From positions 15,500,001 to 15,564,000 of the forward strand of contig NC_065877.1 in NCBI RefSeq assembly GCF_933775445.1: DNA of 64,000 nucleotides, read 5' to 3'. Of this stretch, positions 23,182 to 35,809 are shown piece after piece. The notes beneath the pieces were generated by a model that was given only the letters and a program-made list of their open reading frames with translations, was not told the origin of the DNA and made no database searches. Position 1 is the stretch's first letter, and every line of letters starts with the position of its first letter. Source of the DNA: Argentina anserina (Eukaryota; Streptophyta; Magnoliopsida; Rosales; Rosaceae). The translations under genes and the position numbers were made by a program.

Positions 23182-23410
23182 AATTTAATTTTTGACTTTA
23201 TTAATAAATGTTTTGTCTTAAAACCTTCTTTGTCTTATTATAAACATTATTGAAAAAGATAAGAATGTGAACCGTAAAATCGGGAGTGCAAATTTCACTA
23301 GCCAAAACTAATGTGCATTCGTTAGCGGCATGTAGAAAATATAACTATCTAATTTTGTCTTGTGTGTTTTTTTTAAAAGATCTAATTTTGTTACATCCCT
23401 GTCACCTTTA

Positions 23411-23565
23411 AAAAGGTGGTGTTATTGACACACATTGTTTTGTTATTCACATGCCCTACTAATGAAATAATCCAATAAAAATCGAGCAAAAATAGTAAAT
23501 TGTAATCGAAAAAGTAATAAAGAAATATAAAAAGTATGTTAATAATAAAAAAGGGTGTGTTAATA
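23411..23565. mobile_element. Short MITE-like inverted-repeat element upstream of TypA
   Basis: GGTGGTGTTATTGACACACA and the following TTTTGTTATTCACAT pair imperfectly with AGTATGTTAATAATAAAAAA and GGGTGTGTTAATAAA about 110 bp later. The element sits about 190 bp before the TypA start codon, within its likely promoter. Ends and class are not certain. Confidence 0.35.
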
Positions 23566-23751
23566 AAATTGCATTAAAAAGTTGTAGACACCACAACGAT
23601 GACGTGGAGAAAAGAGCACCTTCCTCCAATACCGGTATATACACAACGCCTTGGTATCTCCAATATGAACCTCATTTTCCAAATCCCCTTCTCCCTCTCT
23701 CTCAGCCACTGCGAGTCCTCTCAGTGACTGAAGAGATAGAGAGAACCTGCC

Positions 23752-26186
23752 ATGGAGATGGCAACCACCACCTTCCACTCCTCCTCCGCCTCCGTCTCTA
23801 TCCCAAACCCTAACTCCAGACCTCACCCCCTCTCCTCTTCTCTCCCACTCTCCAAGCACCTCTTCGGTTTCTCCTTCCCTTCTTCCTCCACCGCCAAAAC
23901 CACCACTCTCCGACTCCGCTCCCGTAACCCTACCTCCTTTGCTCCTACTCCGATCAAATGCTCCGTCTCCGAAGCCGCCGCCCCCGTCGGTAATTTCCTC
24001 CTCTTCTTCTGTATTTCATTTCGTTTTTATAAAATTCACTGCCGCACTTTTATAGAGCGAAATGATTTGAATTCGTCGTGGTGTGTTGTTATCTTAGAGA
24101 AGAAGAAATTGTCGAGGAGAGGTGACATTAGGAACATCGCCATTGTAGCGCATGTTGATCATGGAAAGACGACTCTGGTTGATTCTATGTTGAGGCAGGC
24201 CAAGGTGATGATTTGTTTTTCTGTAATGATGTAGCATAGTGAATTTTGGGAGATTACTGATGGAGCTTTTCGGCAGGTGTTTCGTGACAATCAAGTTGTG
24301 CAAGAGAGGATAATGGACTCGAATGATATAGAGCGTGAGAGGGGGATTACTATTTTGAGTAAAAACACATCTATTACGTATAAAGATTCCAAGATTAATA
24401 TTATTGATACTCCTGGACATTCCGACTTTGGAGGGGAAGTCGAGCGCATTCTCAATATGGTCGAAGGGATTCTTCTAGTGGTAACCTGTTGCACCTTGTT
24501 TTGTTTGGCTTGTAATTATTTTTGTAATGTGCTTGTTGTTTCATGATTTTTTTTGTTGTTCCTCTTTTTGGCTTTGTAGGTAGATTCTGTTGAGGGCCCG
24601 ATGCCACAGACGAGATTTGTTTTGAAGAAGGCTTTAGAATTCGGACATGCTGTAGTTGTCGTTGTCAATAAAATTGACAGGCCTTCTGCTCGTCCGGATT
24701 TCGTCATCAATTCCACCTTTGAACTGTTTATTGAGCTCAATGCTACTGATGAACAGGTAATTATTTGTTTTGAGGAGTGAGGGTTGTACAGTTTGCAGAG
24801 GAATTTGTTTTGGTACTTTGGAATAATAGTTGTATGTCAAACGTAGCCTAATAATTTGGCACTAACTTTGAATCAATATTTCTGGGGGGCTGACGAGGCA
24901 AGTTCTAATAGTAGGAACCAGTTTGTGATTGCTATATAGACACATATACTCACAAGGATATTCTTTTTTGAAAACATTCTAACTTATATCGTGCTTTGAA
25001 AAACCTGAAAAGTGATCTGTCCTTGAATGGCCTCTGTATTATAATTATTTGTCGTCTTTGAAGCCTCTTGTGTATCTTTGTTGCTTCCAAGTGATATACA
25101 TATGAGAAATTAATCTCTTTGTGATTTTCATTTTACATGCAGTGTGATTTCCAAGCAATATATGCTAGTGGAATTAAAGGTAAGGCGGGGCTATCGCCTG
25201 ATAATCTGTCAGATGATCTTGGCCCCCTTTTTGAGGCCATTATGAGATGCATCCCTGGACCGGCTATTGAAGAAGGTCCACTACAGATGCTTGTGAGTGG
25301 TTTGTTCTTTATGTCTTCTTTCTTTCTCTTTCTGTTTTATAACTACTACCATCTGTCCTGGCGTGTCCAATCTGGGTTAGATGGTGCTAATATTTTATTA
25401 AACTTCGAAGAAATTGTCATGTGAGAAAGGTTTCAAGCTGTAATAAGATTGCCTGCTCATAATAAAGACCGTTTTGTAGTGCACTATATTTTCATATAGA
25501 GAGTTAAAGGAGTCTCTCTTAAATTTATTGACTAACTCAAATTGTGAGCGGAAGATGAAGAACATGAGTTTTTGTGTTCTCTAGTTTGTTCATTCATTCT
25601 CTTTTATATCATTGAAGCAAGTGGTTTCATTTTCCTCTTCACGGTGTGCTTCTGAAGGATATGTAAGAATCAGCTCTACATAAAAGGAAAACTTATAGTG
25701 ACTGGCCAGAACAAAAAAATGTAGCTTCTTGCACCTTGGGCAGTGTGTGTTCCTGCCTACGAATTCTTGAGTGTTGAGTGCTACATGTGAGGTTTCCGAT
25801 GCCCTTTGCCATGAGAACAGTCCTTTTATTCAGCTGAAAATTAAGTAAAGAGAACAAGAAAATAATCATTTAGTCTTCTGCTTCAGGTATTTTAAGGGTC
25901 CATATTCCCACTTTTGCAGCTGTTAGTTTACTCTTAGAGTTTGGCTGCTTCTATCCGTTTAATTCCTGTGCAAAGTTTACTTCTTGTGTGGACTGCTGTG
26001 TCACTCATTGTATATTTCTCATTTTATTTAAATAAAGTAACTTTCTTTTCACAGTAAAAATGAAAAGAAGAGCGCTCTTTAATAAATTAATGGTCCACAA
26101 TAAAGGAGTATTGTAGAGCTTTAAGTTGTTAATATGAAATTTAGCTCCACATTTGTTATTTATTTATTTCTCTATTATTATTGTTA

Positions 26187-26247
<61 letters not shown>

Positions 26248-29200
26248 CCAACATAAGTATGGTATAGTTTATGCTGTATTTAACTGTCCATAATATTGTA
26301 GGCCACAAATATCGAATATGATGAGCATAAAGGACGGATAGCTATTGGACGTTTGCATGCTGGGGCTCTTCACAAAGGAATGGATGTGAAGGTGAGTTTG
26401 AGCCAAATCTGCCATATATAGTTACTTATACATTTGGTTGTTGTCCAAATTAACATCCACATCTGGTACTTTTATGCATTTGATGGGAAGTACATCCTAA
26501 TCTCTTTGTAATGAAATACAAATTTCTTCTATAAAGAATGGGAATTTGGAAGCAGTTGGAGTGCTTCCCGTTTTCTCTATTACAAGTTGAAATTCCTTAA
26601 TTACTATGTGAATGCAATGCAAGGCTCTGAACTTGTATCTCCAATCATTGATACACAATTTGATCTTAGTGCAATACATGTCTTTTGGTTTGTCATATGT
26701 TCATTATCAGATTAATGCAGTATTACATTCTGATAGATCAAATTCATGAGATACTGAACAGGAAGAGAGAAAGACTTTAATATCTTCTTATGGCTTGGTC
26801 TCTATAGGTATGTACCTCAGAAGATTCCTGTCGGTTTGCTAAAGTTAGTGAGCTTTTTGTGTACGAGAAGTTCAATAGGGTCCCAGTAGACAGTGTGAAG
26901 GCTGGTGATATATGTGCTGTTTGTGGAATTAATGATATTCAGGTAACAACTTATTGGTTTTGCACAACTCAATTGTTACTCTGTATGTGGATTTGGTTTT
27001 GCACAACTCAATTGTTACTCTGTATGTGGATTTTATTTTATTTTGTTAAATTTGGGAGAAACATCTAGTCTGGTTTTAATTTGATTTTACTTGCTCAGAT
27101 TGGCGAGACAATTGCTGATAAGACACATGGGACTCCGTTACCTGCTATTAGGGTGGAGGAACCAACAGTAAAGATGGCTTTTGCTATTAACACTTCTCCA
27201 TTCGTTGGGCGTGAGGTAAGCCTATATTAAATGACTTTTCCAAGAAGTTAGGTTATTCTTCGAATTAATAACTTCATGTGCGCTTTAACCTCTGAGAAAC
27301 CAAGAGGTTAAAAGTTTACATGAAGTTAGAAGCAGACGATATTTTCATAGTCCACATAGTGTATTTACTTTTAATCTCGAAATCTGGAGCCACAATATCC
27401 TTTTTCCTCTGATATGGTTTTGTGTGTGTGTGGCTATCTAAAAGTTTCTGTTGTAGGTTTAATTGATTTGAGTGATCAACCTCATAATTTCTTTTGAAGC
27501 ATCATTGTTCTGAAATAATTTGTTTCATTTTTATTCCATGAAAGTGACCATGTCGTATACATCTACGTATGCATATTCTTGTTTAGATTGTTCCTTGCTA
27601 GGATATCCTAGGATATCCGGCCATGTGCTCATAGCCAACTGGTTTTTGATTTGATAACTTAACTTCAACCTCTGTATGCAGAGACACAGATAGGATATCC
27701 AAATACATGTATGTGTATATTCAGTGTTCTCTTGCTAAATTATGTACGGAATATGTTATCTTGCTGTCAATCTCCCACAATTTAGAACAACACTGCACCC
27801 AATGTGTCCTAGATTGACAGCCTTGCAGCACAGCATGTTAGAGGTATTTTGTTGGGCATCATGACATGGCACCTCATTTGTGGTTTGACTTCTTTTTAAT
27901 GCATTCTGTGATCATCAATATTAGATGCATAATATATGATCCGTTCCTTGTCTGGTGCAGCATTCACTGATTGAACATTTATTTTCTCATTTTCAGGGAA
28001 AATATGTTACTAGTAGGAACTTGCGAGATCGGCTTGCGCGTGAGCTTGAGCGTAACTTGGCTATGAGAGTTGAAGATGGTGAAACAGCAGATACCTTCAT
28101 TGTTAGTGGACGAGGCACTTTGCATATTACCATATTGATTGAGAACATGTGAGTGGTTATTTATGTTGCAACTTCATAAATCAATTTTAAGAGGGGTTAC
28201 TGGAATAGTCTGGGCGATGAGGTTTGAAGCATGAATCTCATCAAGCTTCCTACTTCGCTTTTTGTTAGACTTTTCTACATCCTAAAAATTATAGGTTCAA
28301 TAGGAGGCCCCAAATTTGGGCCTCGGTCCGGAAGGCAGGTTTGAGGTATATATATATATAGTCCTTATCCAGAGTGAAGCTTCACTCTGAAATTTCAGAT
28401 TGAAGTTCCAATTTTGGCACACTTTTCGGTCAAATTTTTTCAGCATAAGCGATTCAATATTTAGATATGCTATTCAAAATCATATCTACAAAATTTCATC
28501 CAATTTGACAATGATTTGAGCTTTCAAAATTGAGATTTACACGAACGGTTCACGTTGAACAATTTTAAATCATTCATTGATTTAATCTAATTTCAATACC
28601 TTAACGATGTCCGAATTAGATGAAAGTTTGTATAGATGATCTTGAATAGCATACCTAAATATTGAATCACTTATGCTGAAAAAATTTGACCGAAAAGTGT
28701 GCCAAAATTAGAACTTCACTCTGGATAGAGACTATATATATATATTTATTTATTTATTACTTGTACGTACACAATGTAATTAATTGTTGAACTCAGGCGA
28801 AGAGAAGGGTATGAATTTATGGTGGGACCTCCCAAAGTGATTAACAAAAGGGTAAATGACAAGTTGCTGGAACCTTATGAGGTAATTTCTCGTTTTTTGG
28901 TTCTTCTCATTTTTGTTATGACTTGCTGCTTTTTTTCTTTTTACAATATATAAAGGATACCAGCAAGTAATTATGTTCTTTTTATGGCGCAATATGTCTC
29001 CTTATAAGTCATGATTATGCTACCACTCATCTGATATAAAATATTTCTATCCTATGTGTTGCTTGCAGATTGCCACTGTAGAGGTGCCAGAAGAGCACAT
29101 GGGTCCCGTTGTTGAACTTCTAGGCAAAAGGCGGGGGCTAATGTTTGATATGCAGGGAGGGTGTGTACTTTTTTGTTATAAATCTTTGAGTAATCTACTT

Positions 29201-31552
29201 TTGAATATACTAAATAAATGAAAAAGTGGAACTAAAGGCACTGACTGAACTCGTGCATGATGTATATATAGAGCATAATTGTATTCATGGATCTTGCAAT
29301 TACATATGGGAGAGACGTGCATAGTGATAAGTATAACTTAAACATTCGCAAATTTGCCTATGCAGGTCTGATGCTTTGTTAGATGTTCAGAAACTTTGAC
29401 ATAACATGATATGAATGTAGATATGCATACAGAAGAAATTACTAGATTCAATTGGGGCAAATATAATATGCTGTCGAGTAAAGCTACATAAATTTCCTTT
29501 TTAGGTGCAAATTTTTACTTTGGTGTCAAATCTTTTAGGTGCCATAAGGTGTGCAACATGATTTTAACTATAATCAGTCCCATTCAGATTTCTTGCTTCT
29601 TCTTGTTTTTCTATAAATCACAGTTAAAATTGTACTTCAAAAGCATTACATAATGTACGTAGTGCACACATGCATATTATATTCCTTTGGACCTCAACAT
29701 CCAGCCCATGTTGAAGAATTCATGAGACCACAGTGTTATGCTCACCCTCTTTGTACTCTGTTTCACTTGAGTATTGATGTTGGCTATTACTTTTTGAACT
29801 TGCTGCTTGGTGAATTTATATATATTCTGACTGTCTCTACTATTTCTGTGCAATAGGTCAGAAGGCACAAATATACTCAAATATAAGATTCCAACTCGCG
29901 GCCTTCTCGGTTTACGAAATGCAATTCTAACAGCTTCTCGTGGCACAGCTATTCTCAATACAATATTTGATAGCTATGGACCTTGGGCTGGTGATATGAG
30001 TACCCGGGATCTGGGTTCACTGGTAACTCTTCTGTCACTTTATAATATTTTGAGGTTTATTATTTACCGTGAATGATGTCTGTATGCATCTGCACACACT
30101 GCAATGGCTGCATGTTACTGTGGCCACCCTGTCCTACTTTGTACTACCAATTAAATCTTTTGAACTAACTTTCAGGTTGCCTTTGAGGGTGGAACGAGTA
30201 CTTCTTATGCCCTTTCTAGTTCACAGGATAGAGGGCAGATGTTTATTGCTCCTGGGGTGGACGTTTATAAAGGTCAGATAGTTGGCATCCATCAGCGACC
30301 TGGGGACTTATCTCTTAACGTATGCAAGAAAAAGGCTGCAACAAACATCCGTTCCAACAAAGAACAATCAGGTGATAAGAAACTTTAGTCCTATTCTACT
30401 ATCTCCTGCCCATTGTTTTTTTTAAGGGTGAATACCTTGAATTTATCCCCTTTCTGCTTTAGGACTAGTTTGGTACAACTTCACTTCTAAAAAAATCAGT
30501 TTCTAGGTCGACTTTTAAAATTTATATTGTTTGGTAACTTAAGAAAAATCAGTTCTTTTTTTTAGAATTTATAAGTCACAAACAACAGCTTTTAGAAGCA
30601 ACCCGAAGGTTACTTTTAGAAGTTGCTTTTACTCAAAGCCCAATAAATGTCAATATTTTTCTCAAATAACACCCTTATCTATAATCATTCTCAATATGTT
30701 AAAACAAAATCATGTCATTTTTGGTCGTTGACCATATCTACATCAGTTTTGTTTAGAATTGACCAAACAATTTATTTATCGACAGCACTTGTAAAAGTAA
30801 TATTTACCAAACACAAACCTGTTTTAATTCAAAGTTGATTTTTTTACAGTACAGTAGAAGCCGATTTTTTTTAGAGTCACAGCAATACCAAACTAGCCCT
30901 TAGTCACATTCTCCTGTGAAATTTGAAATGCTGAATTTTAGTATTTTTGAAGTTTCCTACAATATGTAGGAGGTGAGGATTCAGCTGTTTTAAGCTTATA
31001 TTGAGCTAAATGTGAAGTAATAAAGACTAGAATGTTATGAACCTCTAGTGGTTTACAGATAGACTGTTTTGCTAATCTGCCTTTTCTTGTCAATACTATT
31101 AGATAAGACTAGATGAATCAATCTACATTCACCAACCTAAGTAGATTGAAGTATCTTCATATTTTATCTTATTTGTTTCAAAGGCTGGCCAAAGAATCCT
31201 TGGAGTAGGCTTTTCATTAAAGTACTATTTCCTGAATGGTGTCTGTCAGTTTGAGTCCTCCCTCTTCGTTACTCTACTCAGTCATTGAGTTAACTATGAA
31301 ACATATAAGCTCTCACAAATACTTCATATTTTCTTCTAGTCATTTCAATTACATTTGCAGCAGCAAGACTCTAGGCATTGCAATTAATAATTAAAAAAAT
31401 TCTCTCTTTGTGCAGTAATTCTTGATACCCCACTGGATTACAGTCTGGATGACTGCATTGAGTACATTCAAGAGGATGAATTGGTGGAGGTCACTCCAGC
31501 GAGCATCCGGATGTGCAAAAACCCCAAGTTCTCAAAGAAATCATCTAGGTAG
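23752..31552 (+). CDS. SVR3: Chloroplast TypA/BipA-type translational GTPase (SVR3-like)
   Basis: TypA/BipA is an EF-G-like GTPase that binds the ribosome; the plant plastid form (SVR3) is needed for chloroplast translation and development, particularly under stress. Fourteen exons: 23752-23989, 24098-24204, 24277-24480, 24580-24756, 25143-25292, 26302-26391, 26808-26942, 27099-27215, 27997-28148, 28797-28881, 29069-29160, 29857-30022, 30176-30371 and 31416-31552. All borders are GT..AG and phases agree, giving 681 residues, close to the plant family length. The first 75 residues are Ser/Pro-rich with few acidic residues, a typical transit peptide. G motifs are visible: AHVDHGKT (97-104), RGITI (137-141), DTPGH (159-163) and NKID (213-216). 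EF-G-like domains follow, and the family-specific C-terminal region ends [10 protein letters not shown]. Introns carry a (TTA)n tract, a 39-bp duplication, a foldback MITE and a Tourist-like MITE, none disturbing a splice site. Confidence 0.96.
26175..26247. repeat. (TTA)n microsatellite in TypA intron 5
   Basis: About 20 TTA units with a few TTG interruptions at the left end. Likely polymorphic in length. Confidence 0.9.
26956..27033. repeat. 39-bp tandem duplication in TypA intron 7
   Basis: GGTTTTGCACAACTCAATTG and the following TTACTCTGTATGTGGATTT occur twice in succession with no difference, beginning 13 bases after the exon 7 donor. Identity of the two copies points to a recent duplication. 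Confidence 0.9.
28361..28733. mobile_element. TA-flanked foldback MITE, family copy 2, in TypA intron 9
   Basis: It begins GTCCTTATCCAGAGTGAAG and ends CTTCACTCTGGATAGAGACT, with the same internal blocks as copy 1 (TTTGGCACACTTTTCGGTCA, CACGAACGGTTCACGTTGAA, CGATGTCCGAATTAGATGAA). (TA)n lies on both sides. It ends 64 bases before the exon 10 acceptor. Confidence 0.85.
30462..30899. mobile_element. PIF/Harbinger (Tourist-like) MITE in TypA intron 13
   Basis: The termini are GGACTAGTTTGGTA and its near-inverse TACCAAACTAGCCC, and TTA stands directly outside both ends (30459-30461 and 30900-30902). A GG..TTGGTA-type terminus with a TTA duplication is diagnostic of Tourist-like elements. The 438-bp element has no coding capacity. 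Confidence 0.8.
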
Positions 31553-32342
31553 TCAGTTTTGTGAATATATACCATGTGAACTGAGTATCCTTGCAAAACT
31601 CATCACATATTTGGTTGAGTCACTTGAGTAAGCAACGGTATAAGTTCGAGTTGTTTAGACATCAAAGATGAAGAGTAAGTCAAGTTTTGCAGTATTGGTT
31701 GTATATAAAAGAATAAGAATCAAATTTGTACAACTACTACAAGTAACAAGATGTTCACTGGTTAATTAATAGGAACTGGTATGACAAAGGTTCATGATAT
31801 TGAATTGTAATGGAGATCATGGTTATCACATTTTGACTGGACGAAGTACGACAGTTTTCACTTTACCCTATCTGCTGTTTTGGTAATGGAAAGTTAATGT
31901 TAACAAGTAATGTATTTAGTAGTTCGCAAGTTCTGACTGTTGCATTTGTTGGAGACTTGCACCATTTTCTCTACAGGTATGCTTTGCAACTCACTCTCTT
32001 ATTAAATAGTGTGTGACTGACGATAAGAGTATGATAGAGAAATATGTTGACCAAGAGCACATTGTATTTGTTGAATCTGTTCTCAAGTCTTGATCTCATC
32101 AGAGGAGAAAGAAGATTTATTATTGTAGGTTTATCTAAATCCGAGTAAGGGGTTGTTTTTTCTTCTTAAATTTTTAGGTCTTGAAAGTGATATAGCCATG
32201 CTTAGTCTTTACCTTGTTGGTGCCTGACATCAGTAACATGACATCCAGGCTATGCAGTGTGCATCTAGATGGGTGTGTGAGACACTGAGACCGCCTCTAG
32301 GAACCCAGGTTGGTCCTAGTGAAGAAATTTTTATGTTTCTAG
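31553..32342. other. TypA 3' region
   Basis: Holds the 3' untranslated region of TypA and downstream DNA. AATAAG/ATATAAAAGAATAAG words near 31704-31720 are weak polyadenylation signals. No further gene seen. Confidence 0.35.
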
Positions 32343-32833
32343 AATGATTCACAAAGATCTGTTCTTGAACTGGAAGCATGGTGTTTATGGAATAGAAGTT
32401 TGTGATTCCAAATTCCTGATATGGTAGATCGTCCTTTGTCTCTAAGAAGTTTTTTGTGCCGTAGTCCGTAGATAGCTTAACAATATGTGATAGGAACCAT
32501 GAAGAAGATGTAGTACATAACAATAAAAGAAAATATTGCAATAGGATTCTATTCCATATCAGGAATTTGGAATCACAAACTTCTATTCCATAAACACCAT
32601 GCTTCCAGTTCAAGAACAGATCTTTGTGAATCATTGATCTGTTCTTGAACTGGAAGCATGGTGTTTATGGAATAGAAGTTTGTGATTCCAAATTCCTGAT
32701 ATGGTAGATCGTCCTTTGTCTCTAAGAAGTTTTTTGTGCCGTAGTCCGTAGATAGCTTAACAATATGTGATAGGAACCACGAAGAAGATATAGTACATAA
32801 CAATAAAAGAAAATATTGCAATAGGATTCTATT
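32343..32833. repeat. Direct / inverted / direct repeat cluster
   Basis: A segment of about 200 bp (32343-32551, starting with AATGATTCACAAAGATCTGT) is followed at once by an 82-bp inverted copy of its own beginning (32553-32635). A second direct copy of the segment follows (32636-32833). Direct copies differ at only a few bases (AACCATGAAGAAGATGTA against AACCACGAAGAAGATATA). No termini of a known transposon are visible. The pattern looks like a template-switch rearrangement. Confidence 0.85.
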
Positions 32834-35800
32834 ATTTTTTCAACTTCAGTTGGCCATTGACTTTACGGGCAACTTATATGAGGTTGTGGTTAAGTTATGG
32901 TGACAATAATGGTATAAATCATAGTTAGACGACCAACAAAAAATGGTGGTAGGGTATCACCGGAGTCGATTCCAGGAGTGGGATGAACACAAAGGAGGGT
33001 TGATTCACCTGAATACATTATTGACCTGGTACCTATTTAGATATAGCCAACACAAGAGACTCGGTTGGTTATATAAAATTTGGATATGACTTCTCACCAT
33101 GGCATACTTGGTCTTCTCTTGCAGAAATTATTTCTTCGTCTATTACTATATGTACTTTTCTTCTCTGGTATACTGTTCTAGTATTCTTTATTGGGTACAG
33201 TATTCTAGTATTCTAGTATGTACTTAACTGAGAAGTTTCCCCGATGCATTAGTTTCTCTTATCCTCTGTTTCCATTTTTCTATTCTCATATAATATTTGG
33301 AACAACGTCGAAAATGTCTTTGAGATTTGAAATTGAGTTTAGTGTTCAATTAGTATAGATAACTTACCCCTAAAGAAATGTCTGGGCAATGTGTTGATCG
33401 AATTACATCAACATCTACGGCTGTCCTGGTGGGGAATTTGTTATACAACTAATACAAGCAATGCTGAAAGAGTGCAAAAGTAGAAAGCTGAAAGCTCTAT
33501 GATTTGGTTATCTGACTTGTATCCACACTTGTTGCTTGTTTCTTCATAACCCAGGTAAAACCACACCATAGTTTACAAATGAAACCTCTGTTGAGCGGAA
33601 TGAGTGCAATGGAGGCAGTAATCAACCTTTAGGCGCTAGTTGAATTCAAATTGTCATTGCTATTGTGAAAGACTAGCAGTGCATATATCTATACTACGGA
33701 GTCGATAACAATTAGGAGACACCATAGAACTTGGATGTGTACTTGGATAGGTAAACTTGGAGATTCATCGTCCTAATTTTGAACTTGGTCAAGTTTGGAT
33801 AAGTATGCTAAGTTATTTGTTTGTTCTTATTTGAATGCATCAGCCTACTGCAACCTCCTCAATTCTATCCGAGTAAGGTTGGTTAATTGAAATATCGACA
33901 TCAAATGGTTGAGACAGTCTTCAGACGGCGAAAAAATGAAATATTCTTCATCTTGTGTTGATTGGAAATATGTTCAAGGATATGTGGTATATATTATTAT
34001 ATCTACGTAGCTAGACATGAGGTCATCTAAGTATTGGCTCAATAAATAGTTGGTGTGAGTGGACTGGAGGAAACTGTGAGTATAAAACCTACGGTGTCAC
34101 ACTATTTAGGAATATGGAGGTTCAAACCTATACATATGGGAATAGCAGAAATGAACTACTCTGCTTCTCTTAGTCCATTCCATCACTGTATACTTTACTT
34201 TCAACTTTCAAGTGGACAATTCCTGTTAGTTTAGGGAAGTGTCTCTGGTGAGGACTCTGAAAAGAGGATATCACCAGGACTTATACTCACAGTTAGGAAT
34301 TAACCATAGTGTCGATCACACGCTCTCAAGTTAGGTGCAACAGAGAAGTGCTACGGTGTCACATAGAGATCGCCGACATTGATGAGAAGTGTAAACAAGC
34401 CGACTCAAAGCAAAGCATCAAATGTCCAAGCTCTAAATGAAATCTTAATCACTATAATCAAACGAACTGAGTATCATGTTTAGGAAGCCATCTACTAGAA
34501 GGGACCTAAACATGATAAATTCCCATCTATTGTGGGAATTTTCACAAGATTCCATAATGATTCTCCTTGCATTTTCAAAAAAATAAAAATAAAAATCTCC
34601 TTGAGAACTTGTCAAGTAGAGTTTAACTGAACCTAACAAAACCGCTATTTCAAAGTATATAACTAATGGTCAAATTTTCTTCAATACAGTTCAAATTTAT
34701 TTGTCTAACCGATTATACAGCCCAACTTATATAGTCGACTAACCTTCCATTTTAACGTACGTAAACATTCATTCATAGTTCACACAAAAAATTCTAACAT
34801 ATGTTTTCATCATTGATTTATGCTAATTTTCTACGTACATTACTCTAATGAGTCTAATCTAATCGAAGTTCCCTCTCGCCCTGAAAAATTCCAATCATGA
34901 GCAGCTCCCTTTCTAACGTAAAAGAGTCCAATCGCAAGCATCAACCCAAGTTCTTTTCCTTGCAATTTGTTTTTTTTATTATATATTTTCACTCCTAATG
35001 TTCTGACAACTAAAATCAGACTCGTGTGGGAACAACTGAAAGGAGCAGTCAAACAGAGCCCCTCTGCCTACTCGTGTACAAAATATTAATTCCAAACATT
35101 GTCCGCTTCCTCCAAGTCAAAATCGTCGTGTTTGACCAACTCCTCGACGCTTTTGATGCTTTCTTTTTATTGCTTCCTCTCTCAAATGACGCCTCTACCC
35201 TCCGGGACGGCTGGAGAGTGCAGACTGAAATTCGCTTTCTGTCCCTCTGTCGCTTCTGCGTGCTCAGAAGACCTAATGATTTAGACGAGGGTAGCAGTGT
35301 CTTTTACTACCTTACTGGATTTTATACTAATAATTTATTTCAAAGTCGCCGGTCTATAAACGCCAACTTAAATTTTGTGATAAGACCAAATTAGCCTTTA
35401 TTGGTGAGAAGGTATTATGCTCAATACGTAGAGGGGACATTTATTACGTGTTTTACTATTTGGTTGGCTTCTAGAAGGTCTATAAGCAGGTTAGGCAATT
35501 GAGCCTTGCCACACATATTGCTTTGGGTGGAAGTATGTATAACTGAAAAGGGCGTATCACTCTCAAATTAAGGTTGATTTATTTCTCAAATAATTCTGAA
35601 TTAAGTATAAAAATTTTCCTTGATACGTAACTATTGATAATGTCAAAAACAAATTTGTTAGTTTCTCGAAAATCAATGACAATCTTGAATATGAGAATCA
35701 CGTATATTTCATGTTAATAATATAAAATTCTAAAAATTTGAATTAAAAATTTAGTGACGACTGAAAACCAAAACACCAACTAGTTAGATGTAATACATTT
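32834..35800. other. Intergenic region
   Basis: No gene that I can recognise. A less AT-rich block at about 35030-35400 has open frames on both strands (122 residues on plus), without known motifs. It could be a promoter, an untranslated region or a remnant, and I do not call it coding. Confidence 0.3.
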
Positions 35801-35809
35801 TTTTTAGAG

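Noticed and set aside
32230..32821. Two similar minus-strand frames of 134 and 82 residues that look like paralogous small proteins
   Set aside because: Their likeness comes from the direct repeat at 32343-32833; neither has a known motif and the repeat is best explained as a rearrangement.
35026..35394. 122-residue plus-strand frame and antisense frames in the same block
   Set aside because: Both strands are open, no motif is seen and neither frame looks like a known plant protein; possibly a promoter or untranslated remnant.
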